Positions 1-12,495 are shown, numbered from the stretch's first letter. The stretch: DNA of 64,000 nt from Chrysomallon squamiferum (GCA_012295275.1 CM022670.1:35061301-35125300), one strand, 5' to 3'. The notes: generated by a model from the letters alone, not told the origin. Made by a program: numbers and translations.

Positions 1-330
1 GTGTGCGTGCGTGCGTGCATGTGTGTGTTTCATTTAAGGATTTCATTCTGTTTTCGTATTAGTTTTTATAAAAGATTCCTTAATCGAAAAAAGCACAGAT
101 CGTAGACTGGTGGTTTCCTTTCTCATAATTATAAATGCACATAACAGGAAAGCATCCCATACTCAGCACCGTCTTTACAGCATCCCTGACAAAGTAATGG
201 ACTACTCAGACAACCATGAACAGTGTGCTTACAGCAATCCAGCACACATGAATTGCGTGGGCCCCCAGACCAGTGAATTCCTGGGCAGCTGACTCGTGTA
301 CCGGTACCCATGCCTTAAAACGGTCCTGCA
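1..330. other. 5' margin, non-coding
   Basis: Positions 1-28 are a GT/GC-rich simple repeat. The rest is unique sequence with no exon-like reading frame that I recognise. It ends where the 21-bp minisatellite begins. Confidence 0.5.
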
Positions 331-498
331 CAAACTCGATGACGTATTGACTACACTCGATGACGTATTGACCAAACTCCATGACGTATTGACCACACTC
401 GATGACGTATTGACCAAACTCGATGACGTATTGACCAAACTCGATGACGTATTGACCACACTCGATGACGTATTGACCAAACTCGATGACGTATTGAC
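331..498. repeat. 21-bp minisatellite, 8 copies, with CRE-like core
   Basis: Eight head-to-tail 21-bp units are seen, differing mainly at a C/A position next to ACTC. Every unit carries TGACGTAT, which resembles a CRE/ATF half-site (the full CRE is TGACGTCA). Because 21 is a multiple of three and the unit lacks stops in several frames, the array gives open frames on both strands; these are artefacts. It lies about 1.8 kb upstream of the channel start codon. Confidence 0.9.
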
Positions 499-1369
499 GT
501 ATCGTCAAATCCCGACTGATTCATTCATACTTTTTAGTCATCACTTTTATTTAATTTTTTTTGTTTTCCTATTCATTTTATATGGATTTTATTTAATCGT
601 TCAGCTATTTTTTAATTTTTTTTTTTTTTGTTATTATTTAAGTTATTATTTTTTTTTTTTTTATCTTCATTCATTTTTTCGGATGATTCATTCTTTGTTG
701 CTCTGATTGATTTTTATTTCCCTTATCTTCCACGTACCGAAATATCCGAACATTAAAAACCTGTTAATGACGTCAATAAACAGCAATAATTCAATATTTA
801 ATTTTTAATTTTTAATTTAATTTAATTTATTTCGCAACGGGTGTGGTTAAATAATATCTCACGAGGATTCTTCATTATTGCTCTTTCTTTTTTTTTCTTC
901 TTCATTTTTCTTTCTTTTTTTTTTTTACTTTTAATATTCTTCTGGGATTTTTTTTGCGTCTTATCGTAGCTTGGAAACCCGCGCAGGCGCAGTGGAATAC
1001 GAAACTGCAGTATTTACTGGTTTAATGAATTGATTTGTGGTGAAGCACGCTTTGATAATTGTGCTTGTTTATGCAGCGGCCATCGAGTCCTCCAAACCGT
1101 CACTCAGTGCGTCATTAAACGTCAATGATATTTTCTTCTGTTTTCACAAGCGAAACTTGACCAGCATCGTTGATTCTACGGCTGTCCTTTTTCATCCATC
1201 CATTCAGCGACAAGCGTTTAAACAAAAGTAAGCATGCACAAGAATTAGTCATTTACGTTGTGATTAGCAAAGGCTTTAATAATTTAATTATATATATATT
1301 TTTTTTAACTTTCGTTTTTATGTTAGAAAAGAAAAAAAATGGAAATATACTCGTAGTCATGGAGATCAG
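499..1369. other. AT-rich upstream non-coding DNA
   Basis: This stretch holds T-runs, ATTT-type repeats and no recognisable exon. One GC-rich island at about 979-991 reads CGCGCAGGCGCA, resembling an NRF1 site (TGCGCATGCGCA). Its function is unknown. Confidence 0.4.
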
Positions 1370-2286
1370 TTTGGAAGGAGAATTTCAATGACGTTTTCTT
1401 CTAACTAGTACTGCTTCTGCACTCGAAGATGCAGAGCTGGAACGCAATTCTGCGAGGTTTCGATCGAAGTGTTGACAATCGCGAAAGTGCGCGGAAAGCC
1501 GCTTGCTAGTGTCTTGCAATGCCTGGTGTCGTTTGTACGTCTCTTCGTGGTAATATCGTGGTCGACTCACTGAACAGCCACAGCTGAAAGCAAAACAGCG
1601 GCGGTCAAAATAATTCCAATATGGCGCTAACTGAATGAAGAGTTCGGCAAGGAAAATAGCAAGGAAATGTCAAAATAACCGAGCGGCGCCTGATCAGTGG
1701 GGAAATTCTGATAGACTGAGACATGTTTTATTAAAGAGGCAACAGACAACAGACTGGAGTCAGACGACAATTGATCAGACTCGGTGAGGAGACGCCAGAG
1801 ATCGATGATTCAGTGTTTGAACCGCATCGATACACTTTGTTCCGGATCAACGCTTAACGACTGTTCGCGTTGTTTCTGACCACCCGGCTGGAGTTCACTC
1901 GAAACTAATAATCTTTACCGAAGGAAGTGATTTTGATTTCTGTACGCGCTTTGTTCCTCTGCAGGAGGTGAAACGAACGTCGAAGAAGTAGGTAACTGTA
2001 GCATTTCGTCGTTCTAACGAGAGAATCGGTGAATTTCGTTTACGACGCAACAGAATAATAATTTACAATTTATTTCAGTTTGATGGTTATTTTTCTTTTA
2101 CTATTCATTGCGGATATAAAATGATTTTTATCGGTCATTTTTGAATGAATACAAATATGATTCTCTGTTCCTTTTCCCTTTGCTAACAGCGAAGAATAAG
2201 TGTATGGCCGAATATGTAAACGATGACGTGCAGGAAGACATTAGAAAGAAGAGTGGTGCTTGGAAAGGTTACAAAAATGACAGGTC
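1370..2286 (+). promoter_or_regulatory. candidate promoter and 5' leader of the Shaw-type channel gene
   Basis: This stretch is free of simple repeats and richer in CpG than the flanking DNA, and it runs up to the channel start codon. At 1614-1627 a CCAAT-like sequence is fused to ATATGGCGC, which resembles a YY1 site; such sites often lie just downstream of transcription starts. Several consensus splice signals suggest that the leader is spliced. No TATA box was identified. Assignment as promoter/leader is inference from position and composition. Confidence 0.35.
1992..2189 (+). other. candidate 5'-UTR intron (198 bp)
   Basis: A donor-like AG|GTAACT begins at 1992, and a strong acceptor, a pyrimidine tract followed by GCTAACAG, ends at 2189. 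Removing this intron would join a leader exon to an exon starting at 2190 that contains the coding start. The acceptor is the more convincing of the two sites. Confidence 0.3.
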
Positions 2287-2290
2287 ATGA
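2204..2290 (+). promoter_or_regulatory. upstream ORF overlapping the channel start codon (ATGA)
   Basis: An ATG at 2204 opens a 28-codon frame that ends at TGA 2288-2290, overlapping the main ATG at 2287 by the ATGA arrangement. Other upstream ATGs lie in the same leader: 2214, immediately followed by TAA, and 2223. Such a leader would be expected to lower initiation at 2287 or favour ATGs further in. That effect is inference; only the sequence arrangement is seen. Confidence 0.35.
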
Positions 2291-2605
2291 TATTTTCTCG
2301 GCACAAACCGATGACTAGTAAAATGGTGGAAACAAAGCCAGGACGGTTTACAGCGTGCCAAGGATCTATCGACGACGTCACCAACACGCCCATTAAGTTT
2401 CGACAGTTTCGAAACGATGACGAAATTGTCCTCAACGTCGGTGGCATTCGCCACGAGACGCACGTGTCCACGCTGCGGAACGTGCCGAACACGCGCCTGT
2501 CACGTCTCGCGGAACGACACGTGCAGTCTGGCGGCGCAAAGGACGAGTACTTCTTCGATCGTCATCCCGCCGTCTTCAACTCCGTCATCGACTTCTACAG
2601 AACAG
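2287..2605 (+). CDS. Shaw: Shaw/Kv3-type K+ channel, exon 1: N-terminus and first part of T1
   Basis: This exon encodes residues 1-106 plus one base of codon 107, with donor ACAG|GTAAGA at 2606 (phase 1). Residues 1-44 are a poorly conserved N-terminus. From residue 46 the T1 (BTB-like) tetramerisation domain begins, with [11 protein letters not shown] at 48-58, TRLSRL at 69-74 and [11 protein letters not shown] at 87-97, all hallmarks of the Shaw/Kv3 subfamily. Start choice: ATG 2287 is the first in frame after a stop at 2278-2280. ATG 2323 (Met13) has the better context (A at -3, G at +4) and could be used instead, especially given the upstream ORFs. GC content is clearly higher than in the surrounding introns. 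Confidence 0.9.
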
Positions 2606-2787
2606 GTAAGATGAAAAAATTCATTGTTTCTGTTCTGTGCGTTTTCATTTTTATTCTCTGTCCTTAGGACGCTGACGTTACAGCGTTTTTAATCTATTTT
2701 CTCGACTCAAATAAAATCAAACTGTTGCTGACGTTTTAACGATCCTAAGAAAATTGATTATTAGAATATTGAAATAACTATATACGT

Positions 2788-2936
2788 ACGAACGTACATA
2801 CATACATACATACATACATACATGCATACAGGCATACATGCATACATACAGACATGCATACATACATATAAGCATACATTCAGTGATACAAATATACATT
2901 CAGTTATACATACATACATACACATACATACATACA

Positions 2937-2966
<30 letters not shown>
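2788..2966. repeat. (TACA)n tetranucleotide array
   Basis: Near-continuous TACA units with GCATACAGGCA-type interruptions. It creates spurious Met-Tyr-Val-Cys frames on the minus strand. Confidence 0.9.
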
Positions 2967-2968
<2 letters not shown>

Positions 2969-3614
2969 CAAACCATAGTCTATTAGACCTTTTCTCTATT
3001 TTTCTTTTTTTATTTTTATTTTTGTTTTTTGGTATTTTAAATATGGACAAAACCAACTGAATTTATTGACACCAGAGTCTCACATACATTGATTTCATGT
3101 CCAAATACATCTATTGGGAATTAAATTATACCACCCTTTTTCCTGTATTAATACTTACTGCTCCTTTTGTAACAGTAATTAATAGACCTTGCAATGAGAT
3201 ATATATGTGTGTCCTTATGGACAGTGAAAGCTGAAAGATCGTCAGCTAGTTTTTGCAGAAATGAAAGATGAATGTGTCGGTAATTGTCTAGATGAGAATG
3301 AAGTGCATATCGCCCCAGACATAATAAAATGATTTCCATATTGACAGAAACATTGCTTCAGGGGTTAATTAAAGCAACAGGGTCGTGAAGGCTTTCGAAC
3401 GTTTACAGGCAGGCAGAGAATGTGAAACCTCGCTGATTACAAGTTTATGTATCGCTTTCAGTGTGTTCTTTGACTTTTAAAATTAAATAACGTTACACGT
3501 TAACAATAAATAATGTTTTAAACAATAGTTATGAATACCACGTTTCTGAAATGTATAAAAATAACAGACTGCCAGCGTAAGAGTCTAATGGATATGTAAC
3601 TAATTATAATAACG

Positions 3615-3812
3615 AGATAGATAGACAGAGATTAACAGATAGAGAGGGAGAGATATACATACATACATGCATATAGACAGACAGACATACAATCAAACTG
3701 ACAGACAGATAGATAGATGGAGATATAGCAATATATACAAAGAGACAGAGTATGAGAGAGTTGAGGGAAGAGAGAAATAGTGTGTGTATGTATATGTGTG
3801 TGTGTGTGTGTG
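3615..3812. repeat. GATA/CAGA-rich region and (GT)n
   Basis: Imperfect GATA, GACA and GAGA units run from about 3615 to 3770, followed by a GT array at about 3781-3812. Confidence 0.75.
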
Positions 3813-5015
3813 TTTTACTAGGTTGGTAATGCCAATACAAATTTAATTATAACCTAAAGCATGTACAAATGAGCAAAGTATTCGAATCTCTTGCTGGCCG
3901 AAGTAACTGGACGACCAGTATATTACTGTAACAAACTGTGCGCAGTTACAAATTTACAGAGTCAGTTGAATGTGAGTTAATGAGAGAGTCCGTTTATCCT
4001 TTTGATTCAAACAGAACTGTAAGTAACACTGACAACAGCTCCGTTTAAGAAATTACATAGGACTGTGTACACTGATCCCTATGTGTAATTTTGTGTAGCT
4101 GGTTTTTAAAAAAAAAACATTTTTATTGTGAAACGAAAAAAAGATCTTGCTGTTTATGCGACTATATTTTTGGCATAAAAATAAACAGAAATGCGAATTT
4201 AAGTGCGGTTTCATCTCAAAGGATGTCTAGCCATAATTATTTAAGAAATGTACGACGCCACAAAACATTACTGAAATGAATAATAAAGGAAAGCATTCGA
4301 TTCTTTTGAGAGTCGCAAGCCACTGGAAATCCAATTGAGAAAGCAGCGCAACATCAATGATTGCTCCTATCACCTCTTATAGATCTCTAATATTGATCAT
4401 GCTTTGACATGCGAACAAAACATACATTCATATTCACTAGCAACAATCTCGCCGTACTGCTGACTTTTTGCTGTAGCAGAAAGGTTAGATCAGCATTGTT
4501 GTAATAAATCTGTGTTTTTTTTCACCGTCATTTATGAAGTTCTTATTTCGATTTTTTTTTAATTTCTAAATCCATATAATTACGCGCACTAGTTTCGACC
4601 TTGCTTAATCCGATCAAACCGTCAGTTTAATTTTTATCTTCATAGTGAAGAGAAGAGACCTTCTGGAAATACGTTCGTGAACTGAATAAACTGCCTCGAC
4701 AAACAAAACAAGTGGATAAAGAACATATATAGAAGATATAAGCTAACAGAAATAACTGAATAATTCTAGATAGTCTATCGTCATAATAACAATTAAATTT
4801 AATCATTTCATATTAAATTCTTAGATAATTGTTGATGTAGGATCAACATCGCTTCTGGTAATGGCCCGCTTGCTACTTGAAGTAGTCTTCAAATGTACAG
4901 TACAGGATAAAACAAAGTAAGCGTCACCTTGGTCGGTATCTATGTTTATATAAGCACGCTGGGGAAATATCTCTCATCAAGTTATGAATCGACTTTCAAC
5001 ATCTGTATGAGTGAA

Positions 5016-5170
5016 GTGTTTTTCTGTAGGGTCACCTAAGAGTAAGGGCCGGATAGATCTATTACAGAAAATCATTTCTGTACAATCAAGAATCAAACGG
5101 ATTTTTGTAGGGCCACCTAAACAGTAAGACCAGACAGATCTTGAAGAGAGAAGAATTTTTGTACAGTCAC
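5016..5170. repeat. two degenerate ~80-bp tandem units
   Basis: Two adjacent units both read approximately TTTTTxTGTAGGGxCACCTAA, then AGTAAG, then GATAGATCT/CAGATCTT, then TTCTGTACAATCA/TTTTGTACAGTCA. A T-rich, G-interrupted tract follows to about 5283. Confidence 0.6.
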
Positions 5171-5883
5171 TTTGTTTTGTTTGTTTGTTTGTTTTTGTTT
5201 GTTTTGTTTGTTTTGTTCTTGTTGTTGATCTTTTTTGTTTGTTTTTTTGTGGATTTTTTTTGTGAGGGTTTTTTTTTTGTTTTTACCATTATGTCTATAA
5301 CTCCAGCTAGGTTAACAGGAGTCAACTAGGTTTGTGTATCTATATGCGCCAGCCAGTTTTGTAACATTCCACTTGGTTACTACAATCCGTTATATTCGTA
5401 AAAATGTCAGCTGGCTGTTATGTAAGGAACAGAATGGGTTTAAGGGACCAGTTAGGTTTGTACAGGTGCGAAGGCCACTCACTTCTTTCTAAAACACCTG
5501 TCACTCTCACAGATTTGAAATAAGCTGAACCGCCAGTCCATCCTTCCATCAGACGAAGCAGAGCAATCGAACAAGAGCGAAGAAAGGGATGTACATAAAT
5601 GAATACCGAATGCCCGAGTCGCTGTAATCGAAACGTCAACGCAGATCTGTATTTAATTAGTGAATTGCATTGTCGGCGGTTCCCCATGTTTTAGCGGTGT
5701 GTAACGGTAACTAATAAACACCGCTAGCTCAGATAGGCAGACAGTGTTTTGTCGGTTCGATGAACTGATCGGATTCCGGAGCATCAAATCAGATCTACTC
5801 GTACTGCTTGTTTAACATTGTCTTAGCAAATGAAATTATAAACCAGTCATTGGTTATTAAACATGTAGTGTTGCATGTCTCAG

Positions 5884-6215
5884 GATGGGTATGTGCGTAT
5901 GTATGAATGTATGTGCGCATGTATGTACGTATTTATGTATGTATGTATATGTGTGTGTGTTTGTGTGTGGCTTTGTGTGTGGCATGCATGCATGTATGTA
6001 TGTATGTAAGTATGTATGTTTGTATGTATGTGTGTAGGTATGCATGTGCGTATATATATATGTCTGTGTGCGTGCACGTGTGCATGATGTATGTATATAT
6101 GTATATATAAATATATGAATGTATATATGTGTGTATATGTGTGTGCATACGTATCGCTGTATTTCTGCATGTATGTGTCTATGTGTGTATGTAAGTGAGC
6201 GTGCGGTATGTATGT
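5884..6215. repeat. (TATG)n/(TGTA)n imperfect array
   Basis: Long imperfect tetranucleotide repeat with GCATG and TATATA interruptions. Open frames on both strands here are repeat artefacts. Confidence 0.85.
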
Positions 6216-7750
6216 AGGAACGTATGAATTAATTCGTCTGTATGGAGTATGTACGTACATGCTTATAAATCTATTGTTCATGGACAAAGACAAAAACAAA
6301 GACATTAATCTCATTTACGTGCTAACTGTACACATTACTTACTTATTCACTGATGTAGTTTCATATTAATAATGGTTCTAGAATGTTGTTTGTTAACATA
6401 GCGCAGATTTCAACGATTTTCTCTTGCACATGCAAGAAATGGGCGACTAATCTGTCAAATTTCCGACAGAGCCTGAACTGTATAAATGACTGCATTTGTG
6501 TAAACAAGTTTTTGGAAGGATGCTGCTTACAGCAAAATCGTATACTGGATTTGTCTGCATGACCAGGAAATTTTTTTTTTATCGCGATATGAATTTCGTT
6601 CAGTACCTTCACACTGGACATTTATTCACGATCTCAGTGCTTTCAAGCCAGACTTGTTATTATTATTTGAAATAAATATGACAAGAGAACATTAATTTGC
6701 TAAATGTAAATCCTGCAGTTTGATTTATTGAGCGACTTGTAACGTTCTGGTTAAAGAGCTGGTGTAAGAACGGAAAAAAGTTTGCGATCAAATTTTTAAA
6801 AATACTTTTCTAATCGTAGTCGATCCCAAGGACCGATTTTTTAAAATCATTGATGTGATGTTTTTTTGTTGTTGTTTTTTTTTGTCCTGTATCATGGAAA
6901 ATGATACACAGCATTTCTTGCTGTTAATCCATTACTATGGCAATATCAGGTTTCTTCTTGGAAGTCATTATGATATTAAAGAAACGATCGACTGCTCTTG
7001 GTATTGGGTTCTGTCGAACGTGTCTTTAGTAACAAACTTTTAATTTTTAAATATTTTAAGAAACTGTGAAACAATATTCATTCGCTCTTCCTTTTATCCC
7101 ATTCATTCATTCGTTCATGGAATTTTTACATTAAAACTCAAGAACCCTATTAATAACTGACGCTAACCTTCCAATAAATTATATGTAATGTTATTTAGGT
7201 GTTTGTTTCGAGAATACATTTGCGGTTATCTTCATGTTGACGCAAGGCTTAGTGAAAGAAACATTTATTTGAAAAATCTAAAGATTTCTCTAAATGTCTT
7301 ATTTCCTAATGTAAAGCATGTTAATTTCCTCCAATACATTTGGCGCACTACAGCTGCTTTCCTTACTGAAAGAACATCTCTTTGACAGTTTTTTTCTTCT
7401 TCTGCAGCTTGAATTATTTTTAGAAAAATAATAAAGGAAATGAACTGACGTAATGGAAGGTGACATCGAGTACAAAGACATTATGACGCCAAGCCTTTTT
7501 CATTCAGAGAAAAAAAAAAATATCGTAAAAGGAAAAAAAGAGGATAATGAAAGGTGAACAGAATTAATGGTTTGGCCACGCTTGTAACTGAAGGTCGTGG
7601 ATTCATATAGATCTCTGAACCCTAGTTTATATTTCGTACTAACATGCTAACGAAACGAAATACTAACGTGCTAACCATTAAAGCAGGAACCCATGAAATA
7701 ATGTTGTTGTTACTGGAATATAGTTGCCTCGTTGATGTTAATGGTGTTAT

Positions 7751-7771
7751 TATTATTATTATTATTATTAT
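7751..7771. repeat. (ATT)n
   Basis: Short run of perfect ATT units. Confidence 0.7.
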
Positions 7772-8472
7772 GATTTTTATTACGTGACTAATGTTATTTT
7801 CTAATTAACTTATATATTTATAAATAGCTGTTCTTGTAAAGTCCGCGAAATAATCAATCTAGAAACCTCTATCCGATTCAGTCATTAGAATTTCAACACT
7901 TGTCATATGAACCATGGTGCTATACAGTACAAACTACTGCTATTACGTCTGAAATATGATAAACAAAACAAAATAACCAGTATTGTTATACGTATAAGCT
8001 CTATTCCACGAAGAGGAATATCTGGCCCTGAAATCAACAGGGTTATGGTTGCAGTAACAGTGATGTTTTGAATGTTAACGTCTGTACCACGGATAGCAAA
8101 ACTTTGAGCTGTTAAACAACTCTGATAATTCACATCGTCGTATTTACAAGCTCCAAACCAAGAACTTGTCCGTTATAACGTACTTCACTGTCTCGTTACA
8201 GTTCACAATCATGTAAACTGACCTCTGTGATTTCAGGTCATCATGACATAACATGGTCGTTCGAAGACTTTAATTATTCATCAAATATCGCATGATGTAA
8301 AATATTAAAATTTCATTACGTTGGTCTACTGTGTATTATGCTTGACGACGTTGCACTGATGTTGACGAAGTGGTCATTAAAAATACAACATAAAAGATGA
8401 ATCATGTTTCTGCTCACGGTTTCTTTGGTGGCTGCTTGATAAATATACTTCTAAAGTATTAGTATTATTATT

Positions 8473-8473
<1 letters not shown>

Positions 8474-8523
<50 letters not shown>

Positions 8524-8552
8524 GCTGCTGCTGCTGCTGCTGCTGTTGCTGT
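8474..8552. repeat. (TTG)n grading into (CTG)n
   Basis: About twenty TTG units are followed by CTG units with a TTG interruption, a typical transition within one trinucleotide array. Located in intron 1. Confidence 0.9.
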
Positions 8553-9189
8553 CGTTTGTGCTCTTACTATTTCGTTGTTCTTTTTTTTTTTTACTTTGTA
8601 TTGTATTATAATTATTTTATTTTACTTTGTAGCTGTTGCTGTTATTTATCATCGTCATGTATTTATTTGATTTTATGTTTAGCATGATCCTTTTAAACGA
8701 ATTATGTTATTTCAGCTTAAAAACATTTTTGGATAATTTAATTTCTATTGTCATTTGGATTGATTTTAGCATATTGGCTTTTAAAACAATTATTACGGAC
8801 AACTTATTTTCTATTCTCTGATTGATTTAAAATACTGGCTTTAAAACAATTATATTACTGCTGATACCCCTCTAAATGTAGTATTTTATTTTTATAATGT
8901 GAAAAATTTTGATTTGTATAAAACGTCAAGAAGTGTTCCATTTAAATGTCAGAGCAAGATTAAAAATAATTTAATTCACGATTTTGCTGTTCGCTATTAT
9001 AATATAACATTGGTTCGTGTACAAGTATGTATTTTTAAATATAACTTTGAAACACAGACGTTTGTATTGGTGTAAACGGTACTTTCGTGCATATATCTCT
9101 GTTTCTGTCAGTCTGTCTGTTTGTATGTACATAAATATGCATACATATACATGCTTGTGTTGAATAGCTATATTTAAAAACATGTCTGT

Positions 9190-9345
9190 CTATCGTTTTA
9201 TCTATCTATCTATCTATCCATCCATTCATATATCTATCTATCTAGATAAATGGATATATATATAGATAGATAGATAGATAGACAGAGAGATAGATACAGA
9301 GACAGACATATAGAGATATACACAGACAAAGGTCCAGACACAGCA
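9190..9345. repeat. (TATC)n array plus unit of a dispersed repeat
   Basis: TATC units at 9190-9245 and the complementary GATA units at 9262-9282 form a small inverted pair. They are followed by sequence around 9280-9340 containing GAGACAGACATATAGAG and ACAAAGGTCCAGA. A near-identical block of about 58 bp recurs at 13204-13263, so this is a dispersed repeat, perhaps a SINE fragment. Confidence 0.65.
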
Positions 9346-9857
9346 ACTCAAAACGGAACACAATTTACTGTGGGCACCCAATCGATGCATAAAATTCGAT
9401 AAGAAAAATAAATGAATAATTAGGCGCCTATCTTCTCTATCCATCGCCTGTACAGACTGTACGACGCAGACGGTTGACTGGGAAAAAAGAAAATTATCCC
9501 TGAAACGTAATAACAGACGATTTTAGCAGAACGGATCCACGGTGGTTTAAAAAAAAAAAAGAGTCTGACTTGACAAAACACATTTTATAACGGAATACCG
9601 CAGAGGCGTGTTTAGTTTCGCTCCCTGGGGAATCAATATTGATTAAAATATCACACCACGTTGTCTAATGGATCAATCAGACTACGTCTGTGAAGAATCA
9701 TAGCAAATTTATTTACAGCAATGAAAAAAAGGGACGTGACTGATCGCCTGGGCGAATATGTACATGATATCATTTTGTAATATTATTTACGTCTTATTCA
9801 GAAAAAAAAATAAAATAAAATAAAATAAATAAATAAAAAAGAAATAGAAAAAAAAGA

Positions 9858-9904
9858 GTTTTTCTTCCAATTTGTTCTTTATCTTTTGTTTTTATCAAAT
9901 ACAA

Positions 9905-9978
<74 letters not shown>

Positions 9979-10081
9979 ATCTGTAAACCCTTCTACGTTG
10001 AGAGTCAATATATATATATATATATATATATATTTGATTTGATCAAAACAAAAGATAAAGAACAAATTGGAGGAAAAACAA
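9858..10081. repeat. inverted repeat with ~48-bp arms around AT/AAAT simple repeats
   Basis: The left arm at 9858-9906 (includes CCAATTTGTTCTTTATC) is nearly the exact reverse complement of 10032-10081 (includes GATAAAGAACAAATTGG). The loop holds (AT)n, (AAAT)n and a unique 25-base sequence at 9982-10006. That loop sequence occurs again, inverted, at 10486-10510. The RNA could fold into a long stem. Confidence 0.8.
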
Positions 10082-10404
10082 TACAAAAAAGAAAGATTTT
10101 TTTTTAAAGTATTACTACTTCTATTATTTTTTATTTATTTATTTATTTATTTATTTAATTTTTAGAAATAAAAATAATTCCACTCAATGAAATACTACGG
10201 ATTATCAATACAGCTTTTTATTTTATTTTATATGCACCTTTTCATAGAAAGTAAAAACTACGTTTTGGGCAAAAATACGTGACTAATGTACACATTGTGA
10301 TAAAACATGCAAACGTAACCAGTTCTCCCATGGCAGCTTGCTGAAAACGCAAACCCAAAACGCTTGAATGCTTCATGTACGTATTTATGCATATATCCAA
10401 AATA

Positions 10405-10455
10405 TGCACACACAAACACACACAAACACAAACACACACACATACACACACGTAT
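10405..10455. repeat. (CA)n imperfect array
   Basis: CA units interrupted by AAACACA. Non-coding, inside intron 1. Confidence 0.8.
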
Positions 10456-10940
10456 ACACTCACACACGTTTGTGCTGAAAAAACTGACTCTGCACGTAGA
10501 AGGGTTTACACACAGTCGTAGTTGATGTTCTGACGTACTTCAGCATCTGTTCGCCTGACACGTTGTCTACACAGTGAATATGAAAGATCTGACATAAACT
10601 TGTCGTATTAAAAAGTTATAGAACGTCTGTTTAGTATTCATGTAATAACTGGCGCCTGAACCAGGCCGAGCGATTTGAATTTCTTCGCAGATTTCTTCTC
10701 CGGATTCAAAGATCGACAAGAGTTCATTCATTTAACCAGAAAACAGAAAACAGAAAACAGAAGCGAAAGTGGGAACATTGTTTATATTGCGATGTAGTTT
10801 TCAAGAGGAAATAGGTTTCATTTACAAAGACGTAAATGATATCCTTCAGAAATAGTAAATGAATAAATGAATGGATGAATAAATAAATAAATAAAATAGA
10901 TATGGTGTATACTGGGGTTTATTAACTTGGCTATTATATA

Positions 10941-11092
10941 CATGTATGTATGTATGTATGTATGTATGTATGTATGTATGTATGTATGTATGTATGTATG
11001 TATGTATGTATGTATGTATGTATGTATGTATGTATGTATGTTTGTATGTATGTATGTATGTATGTTTGTATGTATGTATGTATGTATGTATG
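10941..11092. repeat. (TATG)n array
   Basis: About 37 nearly perfect tetranucleotide units with a few TTTG interruptions. Confidence 0.9.
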
Positions 11093-12324
11093 CATATAAT
11101 ACGTATTTATGTATGTGGCTGTGTGTGTGCAGTCGCACTGAAATGTAATTTACCAGAATCAGTTTTTCAATATAATGATTATTTCTACTTTGACGATATA
11201 TCAATTCTTAATACTCAAGTATAATAAAATACAACATCACACTCGCTGAATATCTTGACAAATAATTTATTTCGCTCATGATATGGACGTAATTCATAGA
11301 GGAAGTGCATTTAATTTTGTATAATTATAGATCCTTTAACGATATACGGAGTATGGCCTACTTCCTGTTCCCGCGGTTTCTAGATGTTTCCATATAATGA
11401 CGGAAACTATCGATCTTGTTCGATCCTTTTTTTACGAAACAGACTATGCTATTAGATCTTCTGTTGTGTATTCGTGTATCGAAACACAGCATTTATATAA
11501 CCCTGAACTTAACCATTTTTAACTGTAGAAACTGTTGTCACCTTTTCTTATCCTTTATTTTTGTTTTTATACATTTATTTTATTCATTTTCCGAATTATA
11601 CTGATTAAAAGGTATTTATTATGTATGCTGTTTCTGTAATTTCTATTTTCGTATGTACTATTATGAAACTGGTGTCACTTTGTCTCTCTGACTCTGTTTT
11701 TTTTTCTTTGTTTTAATCTTTTTTTTTTTTTTTTAAAACATCGGTATTATACATTTAACATTGGCGCCATAGGGAGTTCGTTTGGTGTACTGCAACCTAA
11801 TGCAGTTGCACAATCAATTAAGTGAATGTTGCACTTTTGTACTGACAGAGACCGAGATAAAAATGGAGACAAAATTGGAAATTTCTAATCAGAATGATTT
11901 TCACGTTGTTTTTTTTTGACTGGAAGCAGACTCAAGCCGTTTTTAATGTGAAGTTTATTTGCTGTATAGATTTGCAGTGAAAATAAAAAAGCGTTTGCTT
12001 AAAACCACGTAATAAAGCCGTCACTGATAATGTTATTTAGACGATTTCAAAAATGAATGGCAGTGGGATGAATGAAAATATCTTTTTAATGTTCACAAAC
12101 ACAATATATATGTACAATAAATATAATATAGATAAGAACTGTTTGCATTATAAAGCTGTACTTTATTATTATTACTGTTGTTGTTGTTTTTGATGGTGAT
12201 GGTGGTGCTGCTGCTGCTATTGTTAACAAAATAAATAATAAAAAATTCAAAACACACAAAACGACACAAAAAGAAAAACAATAATACTTTTATTGTTACA
12301 TATTTTAATTTTTATGACTTTTAT

Positions 12325-12432
12325 ACATACATTTATATATATATATATACAGAAATATATATACATACACACATATACATACATACTTACATATACGTAC
12401 ATATACATATATATATATATATATACACACAC

Positions 12433-12481
<49 letters not shown>

Positions 12482-12495
12482 CACACACACACACA
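12325..12495. repeat. AT/ACAT/AC compound microsatellite
   Basis: Alternating TA, TACA and AC tracts, including a pure AC run at about 12446-12470. Confidence 0.85.

Noticed and set aside
296-706. 136-codon frame with LDDVLTK repeats
   Set aside because: It is the 21-bp minisatellite followed by T-rich sequence.
1385-1570. 61-codon minus-strand frame upstream of the channel
   Set aside because: No recognisable domain or splice context; better explained as part of the candidate leader/promoter.
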